Assembly (NCBI GenBank): GCA_011799875.1
Contig: CM022303.1
Coordinates: 547,663,368-547,727,367, forward strand
Direction of reading: 5' to 3'
DNA from: Thinopyrum elongatum
Lineage: Eukaryota > Streptophyta > Magnoliopsida > Poales > Poaceae
DNA: 64,000 nt
Position 1 is the first letter of the stretch; every line of letters begins with the position of its first letter. Under the pieces are notes generated by a model, which saw only the letters and a program-made list of their open reading frames with translations, was not told where the DNA came from and did no database searches. Below, piece by piece: positions 33,410 to 47,100 of the stretch. Both the position numbers and the translations under genes were made by a program.

Positions 33410-34173
33410 ATGGACTCCGACGATGAGGAGGCGTTCGCGGTGCTGCTGGAGGAGGAAGCCGATGCCGACCCCCAGGACAAAGAGCACCTCATGGTCCTCG
33501 CCGCTCTGGCCGGCCTGTTCGCGAGCAATGCAAAGCCGCGGCGAGGTGGCTCGGCGCCGGGCCGGCAGAAGGCAAAGCAGAGGCATCGGCTGGAGGGCTA
33601 TTGCTTGCTCTACGCCGACTACTTCGCCGACGCTCCACTGCACGGCGAGAAAGTATTTCGGCGCCGTTATCGGATGAGCCGAAAGCTCTTCCTCAGGATT
33701 TTGAGTTATATCCGTGAGTTTGACAGCTACTTCAAGTGCAAGAAGGATTGCACCGGCACACTTGGATTCACCTCACTCCAGAAGTGCACGACAGCTATGA
33801 GGATGCTTGCATACGGAGCTCTCGGTGATATACTGGAAGACTATGGACGCATGGCCGAGTCCACCACCATTGAGTGTTTGTACAAGTTCTACAGGGCAGT
33901 GGTGGCAGTGTTTGGACCACAATACTTGCGATCACCCAATGCTGAAGACACTGCTCGGATCCTAGCACAGGATGCAACAAGAGGATTCCCTGGGATGCTT
34001 GGAAGCATCGACTGCATGCATTGGGCATGAAAAAACTGTCTATTTGCTTGGCAGGGGATGTACAAAGGCGCCAAAGGAGCTTGCAGTGTGGTACTTGAGG
34101 CAGTGGCCACACAGGACCTCTGGATTTGACACTCCTTCTTTGGTATGCCAGAAACTCACAATGACATCAACGT
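33410..34173 (+). pseudogene. Harbinger transposase, N-terminal part
   Basis: From [18 protein letters not shown] the frame continues through [16 protein letters not shown] and TAMRMLAYG to [11 protein letters not shown], which carries the first catalytic aspartate of the DDE_Tnp_4 domain. The frame is open upstream to 32966, but the ATG at 33410 gives the family-like start. Two in-frame TGA codons follow (34028-34030 and about 34129), both replacing an expected tryptophan. The frame then reads PETHNDIN, with the second catalytic aspartate, where element C is inserted at 34173. The product would cut and paste the element. It is broken here. Confidence 0.88.
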
Positions 34174-37100
34174 TGTGACGCCCCCGACTTAATCGTGCAC
34201 TAATCATACACGCAAACATGCACGATCAAGCACAGGGACTCACGGGAAGATATCACAACACAACTCTAACATAAATAAACGGAGATCCACAATATTACAG
34301 ACCAGGGATCACGAAGATCCGAATACATAAGTCAGTCATACAAATATCATCTGAGTACAGACATAGTTAGACAGGTTTTTGCCTTAAGAAGGCTAGCACA
34401 AACAACGACTCTAGATCGAAAGGCATAGGCCTCCTGCCTGGGAGCCTCCGATCCTACTCCTGGTCGGCTGGCTCGATCCAGTAGTACGTGTCGTCTGGAA
34501 CCTCCTGATAGTAAGCTCCTGAGGTGGCATCTGGCTTCGGGGCTCCATCGTGTGATGTATCATCAAGGTGGGGAATATGGGGAAAAAGAAGTAACAAAGC
34601 AACCGTGAGTACTCATCCGAAGTACTCAGCAAGCAAGGATCTATACTACATATGCAACATTATCAAAGAGGAAAGGCTGTATATGTGGACTGGGCTGTAG
34701 AAATGCCAGAATAGAGAGAAGGCCTAGTCCTATCGAAGACTAGCATCTTCACGGAGCCATCATCTTGCAGCAATAGAAGAGAGTAGAATAGCATTTTATT
34801 AAACAAACATGTTGAAGCAAAGCCTAGAGATCCTTCCTCGACTCCCTGCGAGAAAGCGATCCCGAAGCTTCAATTAAGTAACAAGTATCCAGTTCAAGTA
34901 GTAGATTGGGATACACAAACTGAGCGTCCTTTACCATAGGACCGGCTATCGATAGATTATTCTTCCCTGCAGGGGTGCACTACTGTTACCCAACACGCTC
35001 GATCAACTCTGGCCGGACACACTTGCTGGGTAATGCCCGGCCTCGGGAGATCAACACGAAGCAGCGCCCTACCTAGGCTCAGCAGAGAGGTCAGCACGCC
35101 GGACTAACCTATGCACCCAGAGGTCTTGGGCCATCGCCCTGGGCACCTTGCGCATTGCGTGGCTTGCCGGGGTGCAGGCGCGACATTGAACTCCTCAGTG
35201 AAGTATCCAGCCCAATCCCGGCGATCAGCCCGCACGGTGAATCGTGACGTCTGATGAGCTTTCGGGAGAAACGTACATCGTAGAGGGCCCCATAAACCAT
35301 TATCCCGTGTGGTGGTAGTGCGTATAGGGCACGTCGACCCACTCAGATCAAACACCCAAATCCAATAAGCTCGTTTAGTAACACGCGGAGACAATCAGAG
35401 TTTCTGAAGCTCCGCCACAATATCACACTCGAGTGCCCTTCCGGCACACCCGACATCATAGATCCCCAGCGGGTACCCACCAGGGTCGACCCACCTGTAA
35501 CAAAGGTCAAAGTAACTGTGTGGTCCTAACATCAAGGGGGAAACCCCGAGGAATCACCCTCGGTGGATTCCACTCGACGAAATCATCAGGGTGAACGTAT
35601 GAGGCATCACCCTTGAGGTTCACACTGAAGGGTTGCATGACAGAGTCGTATCAGATGTGGAGAAGGAGGAATCACCCTCGATGACCACGACCAAACTACT
35701 ATACTGCAGAGTATTCATCAGGAGTGCGTTACTAGGTATCACCCTCGGCACTCGAGAGTAACTATGCAGAGTCGTTCAACTAAGGGGGGGGGGGGGGGGG
35801 TGGCGTGATGTGTCGGTCTCTGGTCGATGATCACATTGATCGAGTCGTTGATGATCAAGCAGGGGCAACAAGGGTAAGGTGGTGGGGGTCACTGATGGTT
35901 CACTACCAACCTATACTAAACAGTTTAACATAGGTAGGTAAGGTAACAATAAACAGGTTACAAAAGCAGGCTATGCATCAGAATAGGAGCAAACATTAAC
36001 AGTAGCAAAATCTAATGCAAGCAGGAGAAATGGAATGGGCGATATCTGGATGCTCAAGGGGGGGGGGCTTGCCTGGTTGCTTTGGCAAGAGAAAGGGATC
36101 GTCAACGGGCTGCTCGTCTGGAGCGTAGTCGTACCCGGCTGCAACGTTGTCGGTCTCGGCGTCTATCGAGAGAGAAGGAGGGGGGAGAGAAACAATAAAT
36201 TTCACGGCAATAATGCAAACAATATGTATGACATGACTAAATGCTATGCAGAGGTGTTCTACTGCCTAACTAAATGATTTAGTTAATTTAGGAATTTATC
36301 CGGATTTATTTAATTAAAGTTGGGCATTATTCATTTATCCAAATCGGTCTAAAAGTTCAATGTTTATCTAGCTAGGGGCATCTGACAGGAATACGGAGGG
36401 TGCATTCAGGATCGTATCGAAATTCTGAGCAACTTTCATATATAAATTATTTTCATCGGAATTACAGATTATTTTGTATGCTTTTCTAAAGTTCTTATTC
36501 ATTTTCTGAATTTATTTATTTATTTAAATTTGAATTATCCAGAATAGTGAATGATGACGTTAGCATGACATCACCATGATGTCAGCAGGTCAAACCCAGC
36601 TGACCAGGGTCAAACCTGACCTGTGGGTCCAGTGGGACACACATGTCATTGACAGAGATAATTAAACAAGGTTAATTTAATTTAATTAAACTATTTAGCA
36701 GGTGGGGCCCATCAGTCTGTGGCTAATTAGTGATTTAATTAACTAATTAACTAATTATCTACTTATTATTTTTATTTTTATTTGTTTACGGGGCGGGACC
36801 CACATGTCAGTGAGACATGGGCGCCCAGTCAACAGTTGACCTGGTCAACAGGTCAACTGGGGCCCAGGGGTCACTGGCTCGGGGCGGGGCCCACCATGGC
36901 CAGGTCAGCGCTGGCCGGAGACGCGCCGGAGTAGCTCCGGCGAGCCAAAACGCGGCGGCGCGCGTCGGGATGGGCTCGGGTTTCTTCCACACCGCGCCAT
37001 TTCGAGCGCGGCCGGGCTCGTTCGAACGGCAAGACGGTGGCGGAGCGATCTGGGGTGACGGCGGGGGCTACGGTGGTTGGTATCGTCGACGGCGAGCGAC

Positions 37101-38294
37101 GAGGCGGTCGCCGGAGTTCGGTACTCGTCGGGATCGGAGCTGGGAGGCGCAAAACGAGCAGCGCGAGATGGCTACAGCGTCTACTCGATGCGGCGAATGC
37201 AACGGGCTTGGTTGCGAGGCCGTTTGGTCGCTGGACCGACACCGGCGACGAGCAGTGGCGGAGGCAGGGGCTCGGCCTCGGCGGAGCAGCAGTTAGGGAT
37301 GGCTAGAGGAGGCAGGGGAGGGTGCGTCACGCGCAGGAGCTCACCGGGGGAGCGTGGGAACTGGGCAGTGGGCTCGGGGTGGACCGGTGGCGTAGATCGA
37401 CGGCGAGGTCGATGCGGTGGCCGAGGCGGAGGCGAGGAAGAATGCGGTGTCGCGAGGGGCTCCCGGGCTCGATCCGGCAGCGTAGACGAAGTGGAGGAGC
37501 GAGGCGGAGCTCGTGGACACGTCGGCGGGGCGAAAAGGTGGCGGTGGCCGCGAGCTTCAACGGAGGCCGATCATGGCGGCGCCGTGCGAGGTAGGGAACG
37601 AGGGAGAGGGGCGAACGGGGCGACTAGGGTTTGTCCGCGGGGTCGAGGGGCGGCCCTTGTAGGCGTCCGCGGTGCGCGGCGTGCGCTATCGAGCGTAGGC
37701 CAGGGGGTCCGGGTGCGCGCGCGCGTGCGCGTTCGACAGCGAGGGCGCGAGTGAGCAGTGAGGTAGGGCACGGCGCCAGGTGGGCTGGGCCGTGCTGTAG
37801 CAGTAGGCCTAAGTGCACAGTAGAGCTTTAGGCCTTTTTCTATTTTCTTTTTTCTGTTTTCTTTTCTTTTCTGTTTTGCTAATTGTTTGGGCCCTAAATC
37901 AATTTTGTAAAAAGTGTGACCTAGTCCGTAATTAGCAGTGCATTATACCCTAACACCAAAAACTAGTTTGTGCAAAACATAATTTCATATTTGATTTAGA
38001 TTAAATAAAAGGCTATTAAATATTATTTTCATCCACTGTTAGAGGATGTTTGAGTTACTTAATTAATTTATTAAGTGTTGGTTACAATTTTAGACTAGTC
38101 TCTGGAATATTTGCTATTTATTGAACATTTTAGTTTCTGTGTTTGAACAACTTTTATTTTCCACTTAATTTAATTTGAATTTTGACTTAGGAGTTGAAAT
38201 GCAATATGATGCCAATGATGATTTGGCACTGTTAATCATGCTGACTTGTCATTATCAAAAGTGATTACTGTGGCTAATGACATGGGGTGTTACA
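34174..38294 (-). repeat. Element C, 3' LTR
   Basis: On the minus strand it runs from TGTAACACCCC (38294) to CGGGGGCGTCACA (34174). It has a long G-run at about 35786-35801 that is shorter in the other LTR, the GAGGNATCACCCTCG motif array (about 35550-35755), a GC-rich tract (about 36800-37760) and a conserved tail frame ending ADQE and a stop (about 34455-34560). Confidence 0.93.
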
Positions 38295-38310
38295 ATTCTC
38301 CTCATCTATC
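38295..38310 (-). promoter_or_regulatory. Polypurine tract of element C
   Basis: GATAGATGAGGAGAAT on the minus strand lies directly before the 3' LTR start, 20 bases after the pol stop codon. Confidence 0.8.
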
Positions 38311-38330
38311 AAGAATTCTTGTCCCGAGAA

Positions 38331-41300
38331 TTAAGAGGAAGACTGAAAGAAAGCGGGGTATTCTTCTCGAAGACGATCCTCGCGTTCCCAAGTGGCCTCA
38401 TCTTCAGAATGATTCGACCACTGAACTTTGAGGAATTTAATAACCTTCTGACGTGTCCGGCGTTCAGCTTGATCAAGAATACGGATGGGATGTTCTGGAT
38501 AAGACAGATCTTCCCGCAATTCAAGCATTTCGTGATCCACAGCTCGAATAGGATCCTTGAAGCAGCGACGGAGTTGGGATACATGAAAGACATCATGCAC
38601 TTGTGAAAGATTTGGCGGCAATTGCAACTGATATGCCACTTCTCCTCGACGGGCAAGAATACAGAACGGGCCAATGTAGCGAGGAGCTAACTTGCCTTTG
38701 ATTGCGAACCAATGAGTGCCTTTCAACGGAGTGACGCGAAGGTAAGCTTGCTCGCCAGTTTGACAGACCATTTCCTGGTGCTTTCGATCATAGTTGCTCT
38801 TCTGACGAGACTAAGCAGTTTTCAGATGTTCATGGACAATGCGGACTTGTTCTTCAGCTTGCTGAACAATGTCTGGTCCGACGAGTGAGCGTTCCCCAGT
38901 TTCTGACCAATTCAGAGGGGTTCGACACTTACGTCCGTATAGAACTTCAAACGGTGCCATCTTCAAACTAGCTTGATAGCTATTGTTGTAAGAGAATTCG
39001 GCATACAGGAGAGATTCCTCCCATTTCTTACCGAAGGAGATGACGCAAGCTCGAAGCATATCTTTGAGCACTTGATTAACTCGTTCGACTTGACCTTGAG
39101 ACTGAGGGTGAAAAGCGGTGCTGAACGACAGGTGAGTTCCCATAGCTTCTTGGAAACTATTCCAGAATCTGGAGGTGAAGAGGCTGCCACGGTCCGAACT
39201 GATCTCCAAGGGAACACCGTGGAGTGACACAATTCGGGAAACATACAAGTCCGCTAACTGACTAGCAGTGATTGTCTCCTTAACTGGCAGAAAGTGAGCA
39301 ACCTTTGAGAACCGGTCAATGACAACAAAAATAGCATCATGACCCTTCTGAGATCGGGGAAAACCAGTAATGAAATCCATTTGGACCTTGTCCCATTTCC
39401 ATTCAGGAATATCAAGTGGTTGCAGAGTTCCAGCTAGCCTTTGATGTTCTGCTTTAATGCGGCGGCAAACGTCACACTCAGAAACATAACGAGCAATGTC
39501 TCGCTTCATATTAGGCCACCAGTATCTCTGACAAATGTCACGGTACATCTTTGTGCTACCAGGATGAATGGACAGGGGAGTGTCATGAGCTTCTTTCATA
39601 ATGTGTTCCCTCTCATCATTGAACTTGGGTACGAAGAGACGGCGCTGGAAGAATAGGATCCCATCATCATCAAGATGGAATTCCGATGGCTTTCCTTTTT
39701 CGAGGTATCGCTTAATCCTTTCAACTTCAGAGTCATACCGTTGCATAGTCTTAATGCTGTGCTCTAAATCTGGTTCAACAACCAGGGTATCGAGATAACC
39801 CTGTGGAACAATATGGAGGTTCAATTTGCGAAGCTCTTCATGGAGAAGAGGTTGCGTTTCCTGAACCATATGGTTGCTGCAATAAGCCTTGCGACTCAAA
39901 GCATCGGCCATTACATTAGCCTTGCCAGGGGTATATGAGATATTCATATCATAATCGGCAATTGTTTCGAGCCATCTTTGTTGACGAAGGTTCAGATCTG
40001 GTTGAGTATATAAATACTTCAAGCTTTGATGATCCGTGTATATCTCGCAACGGTTACCGAGAAGGTAATGTCGCCATAGCTTCAGGGCATAAATAACCGC
40101 AGAAAGTTCAAGATCATGCACTGGATGATTTTCTTCATGAGGACACAATTGTCGGGAGGCATAAGCAATCACTTTGCGCTCTTGCATTAGGACACAGCCT
40201 AATCTTTGACGAGATGCATCACAGTATATCACGAAATACTTTTGGGAATCCGGGGGTGCTAGTACTGGGGAGATGCCAACTTATCTTTTAGCGTCTGAAA
40301 GCTTTCTTGACATTTTTCTGTCCACTCAAATTTAACACCTTTGTGGAGCAGATTCGTCAATGGTTTTGCAATCTTGGAAAAGTTCTCAACGAATCGACGA
40401 CAATAACTAGCGAGTCCGAGAAAACTTCTGACTTGCTTGACATTCTTCGGTGGAGTCCAATCGAGAATAGCCTGAACTCACTCGGGGTTAACAGCAATCC
40501 CATCCTTGGAAATCACATGACCAATGTAGGTCACTTCAGATAACCAGAACTCACACTTGGAGAATTTAGCATACAACTGATGTTCTCGTAGCTTCTCCAA
40601 TACAAGCCGAAGATGTTCAGCATGTTCTTCCTCATTCTTGGAATATATAAGGATATCATCCAAATAAACCACGACGAATTTGTCGAGGTAATCCATGAAG
40701 ATATAGTTCATCAACCGGGAGAAGGTTGCTGAAGCATTTGTTAAGCCAAATGACATGACAGTGTACTCGTATAAGCCATAGCGAGTAACAAAGGCAGTCT
40801 TCGGGATATCCTCTTCGCGAACACGGATCTGATGATAACCCAACCTCAAGTCGAGTTTCAAGAAGATAGAGGATCCAGTAAGCTGATCATAAAGATTGTT
40901 GATCCGGGGCAGTGGGTATTTATTCTGGATTGTGGCTTGGTTAATGGGCCAGTAATCCTGAACCAATCGGTTAGTTCCATCCTTCTTCCTAACAAAGAGT
41001 GAAGGTGCTCCCCAAGCAGAGGAACTGGGGCGGATGAAACCTTTCTTAAGTGACTTGTCGATTTCTTCCTTAAGCTCGAGAAGGTGGTGCGGAGGCATCT
41101 TATAAGGATGCTTCGCAATAGGGACAGTGCCAGGCTTCAAGTCAATGACAAACTCGACAGCTCTAGCCGGGGGTATTCCTGGAAGTTCTTCGGGGAAGAC
41201 GTCCAGAAAATCTCGAACGACAGGAACGTTCTCGATTCCTTCCAGAGGTGAAGCGTTCAAGGCATTCAAAACATATATCTGAGCTTCAGCGTCCCGTGTA

Positions 41301-42760
41301 ATGCGGGTGGTATAGTTCACTATCTCATCGGAGGGGTGAAGAAGTTGGATAACTTTAGTGGCACAATTGATCGAAGCAACGTGAGCTTTCAACCAATCCA
41401 TTCCGAGTATGAGGTCTATGGTGGAAGACTTCAGGATAATGGGCGAAACAAGGAATTCCAATCCCTTAATTTCAATGGGAACATTGTGTGCCATCATAAT
41501 GGTTTGACACTGGCCTCCCGAGGTGCGGATTACTACTGGCAGATTCATCTTTTGAAATGCAATGTCATGCGATAATGCAAAAGCTTCTGACATGAATGAA
41601 TGCGATGCTCCTGAATCAAATAATATAGAAGCGGGTACTGAGTTAACAAGAAGGGTACCCATCACAGTAGCAGGTTGATCCTGGGCTTCTTCAATATCAA
41701 TGTTGTAAGCGTGTCCACGACCATGTGCAGCAGACCCAGTATTATAGTTGCGGGTCTGGTTGTTGCCACGACTATTGCCACGGCCAGTACGAGGAAAAGC
41801 CAACTGATTCTGAGTCTGGCGGCAGTCCTTAGCAAGGTGTCCTGGTTTGCGGCACTTGAAGCACAGACCATCTTCAGGACGAAGATGAGCATTGTTTTGA
41901 ATAGCTTGAGCTCTTGGCTGCCTCGGTGGTGGAGGAGGCAGACGTGGTGCATCATAGTTGTTCTTTGGCGCAGAGGCATTTGGACGGAACACGTTGTTGG
42001 GAATCCAAAGTCGACGCTTCTGTGCTGAGCCCGAAGATGAGCCAGCATCACGATAGCACTTCTGCGAGTCCTTCTGTTTCATCTGAGCGGTCTCAACCAG
42101 AATGGCCTTGTTCACAAGAGTTGAAAATTCGTTGAAGTCTTGAGCAGCAAGGGCAAGCTCGAGGTCTGGGTGTAGTCCATTATGGAACTTTTCTTGTCTA
42201 CGGGCATCGGTGGCGATGTCTTCTTCTTCAGCATAGCGGGAGAGGTCAAGAAATTCCCGCTGATAAGCTTCGACAGTCTTGTTGCCCTGAGTGAGGTTGC
42301 GGAACTGGGTCTTCATCCATTCCATAATTGCCTGGGGGATATAACGAGCACGAAAAGCAGCCTGGAACTCATACCAGGTAATGACTAGTCCAGCAGGCAA
42401 TGTACACTTGTGTGTGTCCCACCATTGGGCAGCGGGACCCTTTAGGAAAAAGGCCGCGAAGGTGACGAAGTTGGTAGGGGCGACATTAGCAGACCCCATC
42501 TCGTGAGTGATGTCGCGGAGCCAGTCATCAGCATCCAGTGGCTTGTCAGAGTTGCGGAACTGAGTAGGGTTAAGTCGCATGAACTCCGGCAGTGTTATTG
42601 AAGGAGGGTTCTGGTTCTGGTGGTTCTGATGCGGAAACTGAGCCATGATCCCAGTCATGAACTGGTGGTTGAGCTCAAACTGTTGCATCATAACTGCCAT
42701 ATAGTTTGGCGGTGTTGGGCGTTCAGGGGCACCACGACCACGACCACCTGGTCTAACCAT
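38331..42760 (-). pseudogene. Element C gag-pol (three lesions)
   Basis: The ATG at 42760 opens gag ([16 protein letters not shown]), an intact CCHC zinc knuckle ([14 protein letters not shown], about 41822-41866), protease ([10 protein letters not shown]) and reverse transcriptase (YLDDILIYS). RNase H, integrase ([26 protein letters not shown]) and the chromodomain follow. Compared with E, an arginine CGA has become TGA at 40478-40480, one base is lost near 40272 between reverse transcriptase and RNase H, and a glutamine CAG has become TAG at 38811-38813. All else stays in register. Two of the three lesions are C-to-T changes, as expected after silencing by methylation. Gag sequence differs substantially from E, so C is a separate subfamily. 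Confidence 0.93.
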
Positions 42761-43010
42761 CCTGCTAAGTATCAACAGGGGGTAGTTTAGTAAAAGCAAT
42801 GGTGAGTGTTTAGCGACAAGCATGATGTAACTCAACAACAATTTAAGCAGTGTAACAGATACATAACAGTAGTCAATTAAGACATACAGATCCATACACA
42901 AAGTCGGGTACATGCAGACGGCATAACGGTGCAAATTTAGAACTAGACATACTAGGCGGCACGCAGGCACGCGGTAAGGAAGTACACAACGAGACATAGC
43001 AAAGGCTACA

Positions 43011-43781
43011 TCAACATCGGGGAAAACCACTGTAACGGGGTAACTGCGAGTGCGGACGATGAATATTCGTCGCGCTAGGATCCTGCGCTCCATGTGCACT
43101 CTGATGCAGAACCCGGTCTCGAGCTGTAAGAAGAGGTCCACGTGTAGGTGTCTGACCTCCTACAGTAGGCCAATCCATACCAGCATACATCTGAGTCCTG
43201 CGCGGATAAAGGATGTGCTCCAGATGTATTCCTGCATGAACAGTGGGTAACAACTGCGTAATAGCATCGTAGAGACGTGCTCGAGTGGCAACCAACTCGA
43301 TGGCAAGAGCCCGAACAGTGCGATCCAGAGCCTGAGTGCACTGAATCAGAACTCGTGGGTCGTAGCGACGAAGCTCTTACGGGGCACAGATAGCTATGTA
43401 GTATCCAGTAGCATCTCCAGCAGGGGCATAAGGAATGTATCGGAACTCAGAGTCATCCAAGATATCACTGAACTCTCCTCGGAGATGTGCGACAGCAGAG
43501 TAGGCGGCATCATGTACTGCCATCTCAATCGTCACGCCGATACCGCGGAAAAGGTGCAGCTCAGTGTCTGAGTCATTTTGCTGATCATAGATACGAACAT
43601 CAGCATGGTACTGCTCATGGTTGAACTCGCGGTAATCCTCATAGACCATGTACTCGGGGTACCAGCGGTAGCCAAGTCTGGTCAGGAGGGCGATCAGAAC
43701 AGTTGGAAACCCAGGGGCATCACGAGCCCAAGTGCGAAGAACAAGCTGTGTCGTAGGATGTGGTGGGAACAAATGATCCAT
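43011..43781 (-). pseudogene. Element C, extra ORF between primer-binding site and gag
   Basis: The minus-strand frame from MDHLFPPHP (43781) to FPRC and stop (43011) has 256 codons with one in-frame TAA at 43377-43379. Residues 27-104 show a helix (VLIALLTRLG), strands at EYMVYEDY, HADVRIYD and LHLFRG, then GVTIEMAVHDAAYSAVAHL. This order and the GxGxT...A..AA..A..L pattern resemble a double-stranded-RNA-binding domain. The second half is unlike anything I recognise. The ATG directly follows TTTCCTCTGTTTCAG, a good splice acceptor. An aligned frame with many residue matches exists in element B, so the protein was once under selection. Its role is unknown; dsRNA binding would be a guess. Confidence 0.72.
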
Positions 43782-44161
43782 CTGAAACAGAGGAAATTCA
43801 GGATTGTCAAATGACAATGAGAAGTTTAACACAACTCGGAGAGAAAGGTTAAACAAAACAATGGAAAGGAAAATAATTATCAGACTAATCAGATCAATGA
43901 CAGGGAAATCGCACAGATATCCAGCTCTCCGGGTAGATGGGATTTACGAGATCCTAAGTGTCGGCGTTAGTAAAATTTATTTAACCCGAATAGAAGAGAG
44001 ATCAGAGTCCCAGAGTATAGACGACGAATAAAAGATCCTAATACCACCCAGTTGGCGACGTGGGCCCGTAAGCCACACAGCCAAGTTAGTAAATTAGTTT
44101 TTCGATGTCTAGACTCAACTTCGGCCAAGGAATTTGGAAGGGGGCTTCCTACAGGCAGTCG

Positions 44162-44173
44162 GCTCTGATACCA
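44162..44173 (-). promoter_or_regulatory. Primer-binding site of element C (iMet)
   Basis: TGGTATCAGAGC on the minus strand begins 3 nt from the LTR end and is followed by CGACTGCC, so the tRNA match is about 13 nt. This is the normal form to compare with the 50-nt version at 5823-5872. Confidence 0.9.
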
Positions 44174-44176
44174 ACT

Positions 44177-47100
44177 TGTGACGCCCCCGACTTAATCGTG
44201 CACTAATCATACACGCAAACATGCACGATCAAGCACAGGGACTCACGGGAAGATATCACAACACAACTCTAACATAAATAAACGAAGATCCACAATATTA
44301 CAGACCAGGGATCACGAAGATCCGAATACATAAGTCAGTCATACAAATATCATCTGAGTACAGACATATTTAGACAGGTTTTTGCCTTAAGAAGGCTAGC
44401 ACAAACAATGACTCTAGATCGAAAGGCGTAGGCCTCCTGCCTGGGAGCCTCCGATCCTACTCCTGGTCGGCTGGCTCGATCCAGTAGTATGTGCCGTCTG
44501 GACCCTCCTGGTAGTAAGCTCCTGAGGTGACATATGGCTCCGGGGCTCCATCGTCTGATGTATCATCAAGGTGGGGAATATGGGGAAAAAGAAGTAACAA
44601 AGCAACCATGAGTACTCATCCGAAGTACTCAGCAAGCAAGGATCTATACTACATATGCAACATTATCAAAGAGGAAAGGCTGTATATGTGGACTGGGCTG
44701 CAGAAATGCCAGAATAGAGAGAAGGCCTAGTCCTATCGAAGACTAGCATCTTCACGGAGCCATCATCTTGCAGCAATAGAAGAGAGTAGAATAGCATTTT
44801 ATTAAACAAACATGTTGAAGCAAAGCCTAGAGATCCTTCCTCGACTCCCTGCGAGAAAGCGATCCCGAAGCTTCAATTAAGTAACAAGTATCCAGTTCAA
44901 GTAGTAGATCGGGATACACAAACTGAGCGTCCTTTACCATAGGACCGGCTATCGATAGATTATTCTTCCCTGCAGGGGTGCACTACTGTTACCCAACACG
45001 CTCGATCAACTCTGGCCGGACACACTTGCTGGGTAATGCCCGGCCTCGGGAGATCAACACGAAGCAGCGCCCTACCTAGGCTCAGCAGAGAGGTCAGCAC
45101 GCCGGACTAACCTATGCACCCAGAGGTCTTGGGCCATCCCCCTGGGCACCATGCGCGTTGCATGGCTGGCCGGGGTGCAGGCGCAACATTGAACTTGTCA
45201 GTGAAGTATCCAGCCCAATCCCGACGATCAGCCCGCACGGTGAATCGTGACGTCTGATGAGCTTTCGGGAGAAACGAACATCACAGAGGGCCCCATAAAC
45301 CATTATCCCGCGTGGTGGTAGTGCGTATAGGGCACGTCGACCCACTCAGATCAAACACCCAAATCCAATAAGCTCGTTTAGTAACACGCGGAGACAATCA
45401 GAGTTTCTGAAGCTCCGCCACAATATCACACTCGAGTGCGCTTCCGGCACACCCGACATCATAGATCCCCAGCGGGTACCCACCAGGGTTGACCCGCCTG
45501 TAACAAATGTCAAAGTAACTGTGTGGTCCTAACATCAAGGGGGAAACCCCGAGGAATCACCCTCGGTGGATTTCACTCGACGAAATCATCAGGGTGAACG
45601 TATGAGGCATCACCCTCGAGGTTCACACTGAAGGGTTGCACGACAGAGTCGTATCGGAAGTGGAGAAGGAGGAATCACCCTCGATGACCACGACCGAACA
45701 GCTGTACTGCAGAGTATTCATCAGGAGTGCGTTACGAGGTATCACCCTCGACACTCGAGATTAACTATGCAGAGTCGTTCAACTAAGGGGGGGGTGAGGT
45801 GATGTGTCGGTCTCTGGTCGACGATCACATTGATCGAGTCGTCGATGATCAAGCAGGGGCAACAAGGGTAAGGTGGTGGGGGTCACTAATGGTTCACTAC
45901 CAACCTATACTAAACAGTTTAACATAGGCAGGTAAGGTAACAATAAACAGGTTACAAAAGCAGGCTATGCATCAGAATAGGAGCAAACATTAACAGTAGC
46001 AAAATCTAATGCAAGCAGGAGAAATGGAATGGGCGATATCTGGATGCTCAAGGGGGGGGGGGGCTTGCCTGGTTGCACTGGCAAGAGAGAGGGATCGTCA
46101 ACGGGCTGCTCGTCTGGAGCGTAGTCGTACCCGGCTGCAACATCGTCGGTCTCAGCGTCTATCGAGAGAGAAGGAGGGGGGAGAGAAACAATAAATTTCA
46201 CGGCAATAATGCAAACAATATGTATGACATGACTAAATGCTATGCAGAGGTGTTCTACTGCCTAACTAAATGATTTAGTTAATTTAGGAATTTATCCGGA
46301 TTTATTTAATTAAAGTTAGGCACTATTCATTTATCGAAATTGGTCTAAAAGTTCAATGTTTATCTAGCTAGGGGCATCTGACAGGAATACGGAGGGCGTA
46401 TTCGGGATCGTATCAAAATTCTGAGCAACTTTCATATATAAATTATTTTCATCGGAGTTACGGATTATTTTATATGACTTTCTAAAGTTTTATTCATTTT
46501 CTAAATTTATTTATTTATTTAAATTTGAATTATCCAGAATAGTGAATGATGATGTCAGCATGACATCACCATGACATCAGCAGGTCAAACCCAGCTGACC
46601 AGGGTTAAACCTGACCTGTGGGTCCAGTGGGACCCACATGTCATTAACAGAGCTAATTAAACAGGGTTAATTTAATTTAATTAAACTAATTAGCAGGTGG
46701 GGCCCATCAGTCAGTGGCTAATTAGTGATTTAATTAACTAATTATCTAATTATTGTTTTTTTTAATTCGTTTACTGGGCGGGACCCACATGTCAGTGAGA
46801 CATGGGCGCCCAGTCAGCAGTTGACCTGGTCAACAGGTCAACTGGGGCCCAGGGGTCAGTGGCTCGGGGCGGGGCCCACCATGGCCAGGTCAGCGCTGGC
46901 CGGAGACGCGCCGGAGTATCTCCGACGAGCCAAAACGCGGCGGCGCGCGTCAGGATGGGCTCGGGTTTCTTCCACACCGCGCCATTCCGAGCGCGGCCGG
47001 GCTCGTTCGAACGGCAAGACGATGGCGGAGCGATCTGGGGTGACAGCGGGGGCTACGATGGTCGGTATCGTTGATGGCGAGTGACAAGGCGGTCGCCGAA

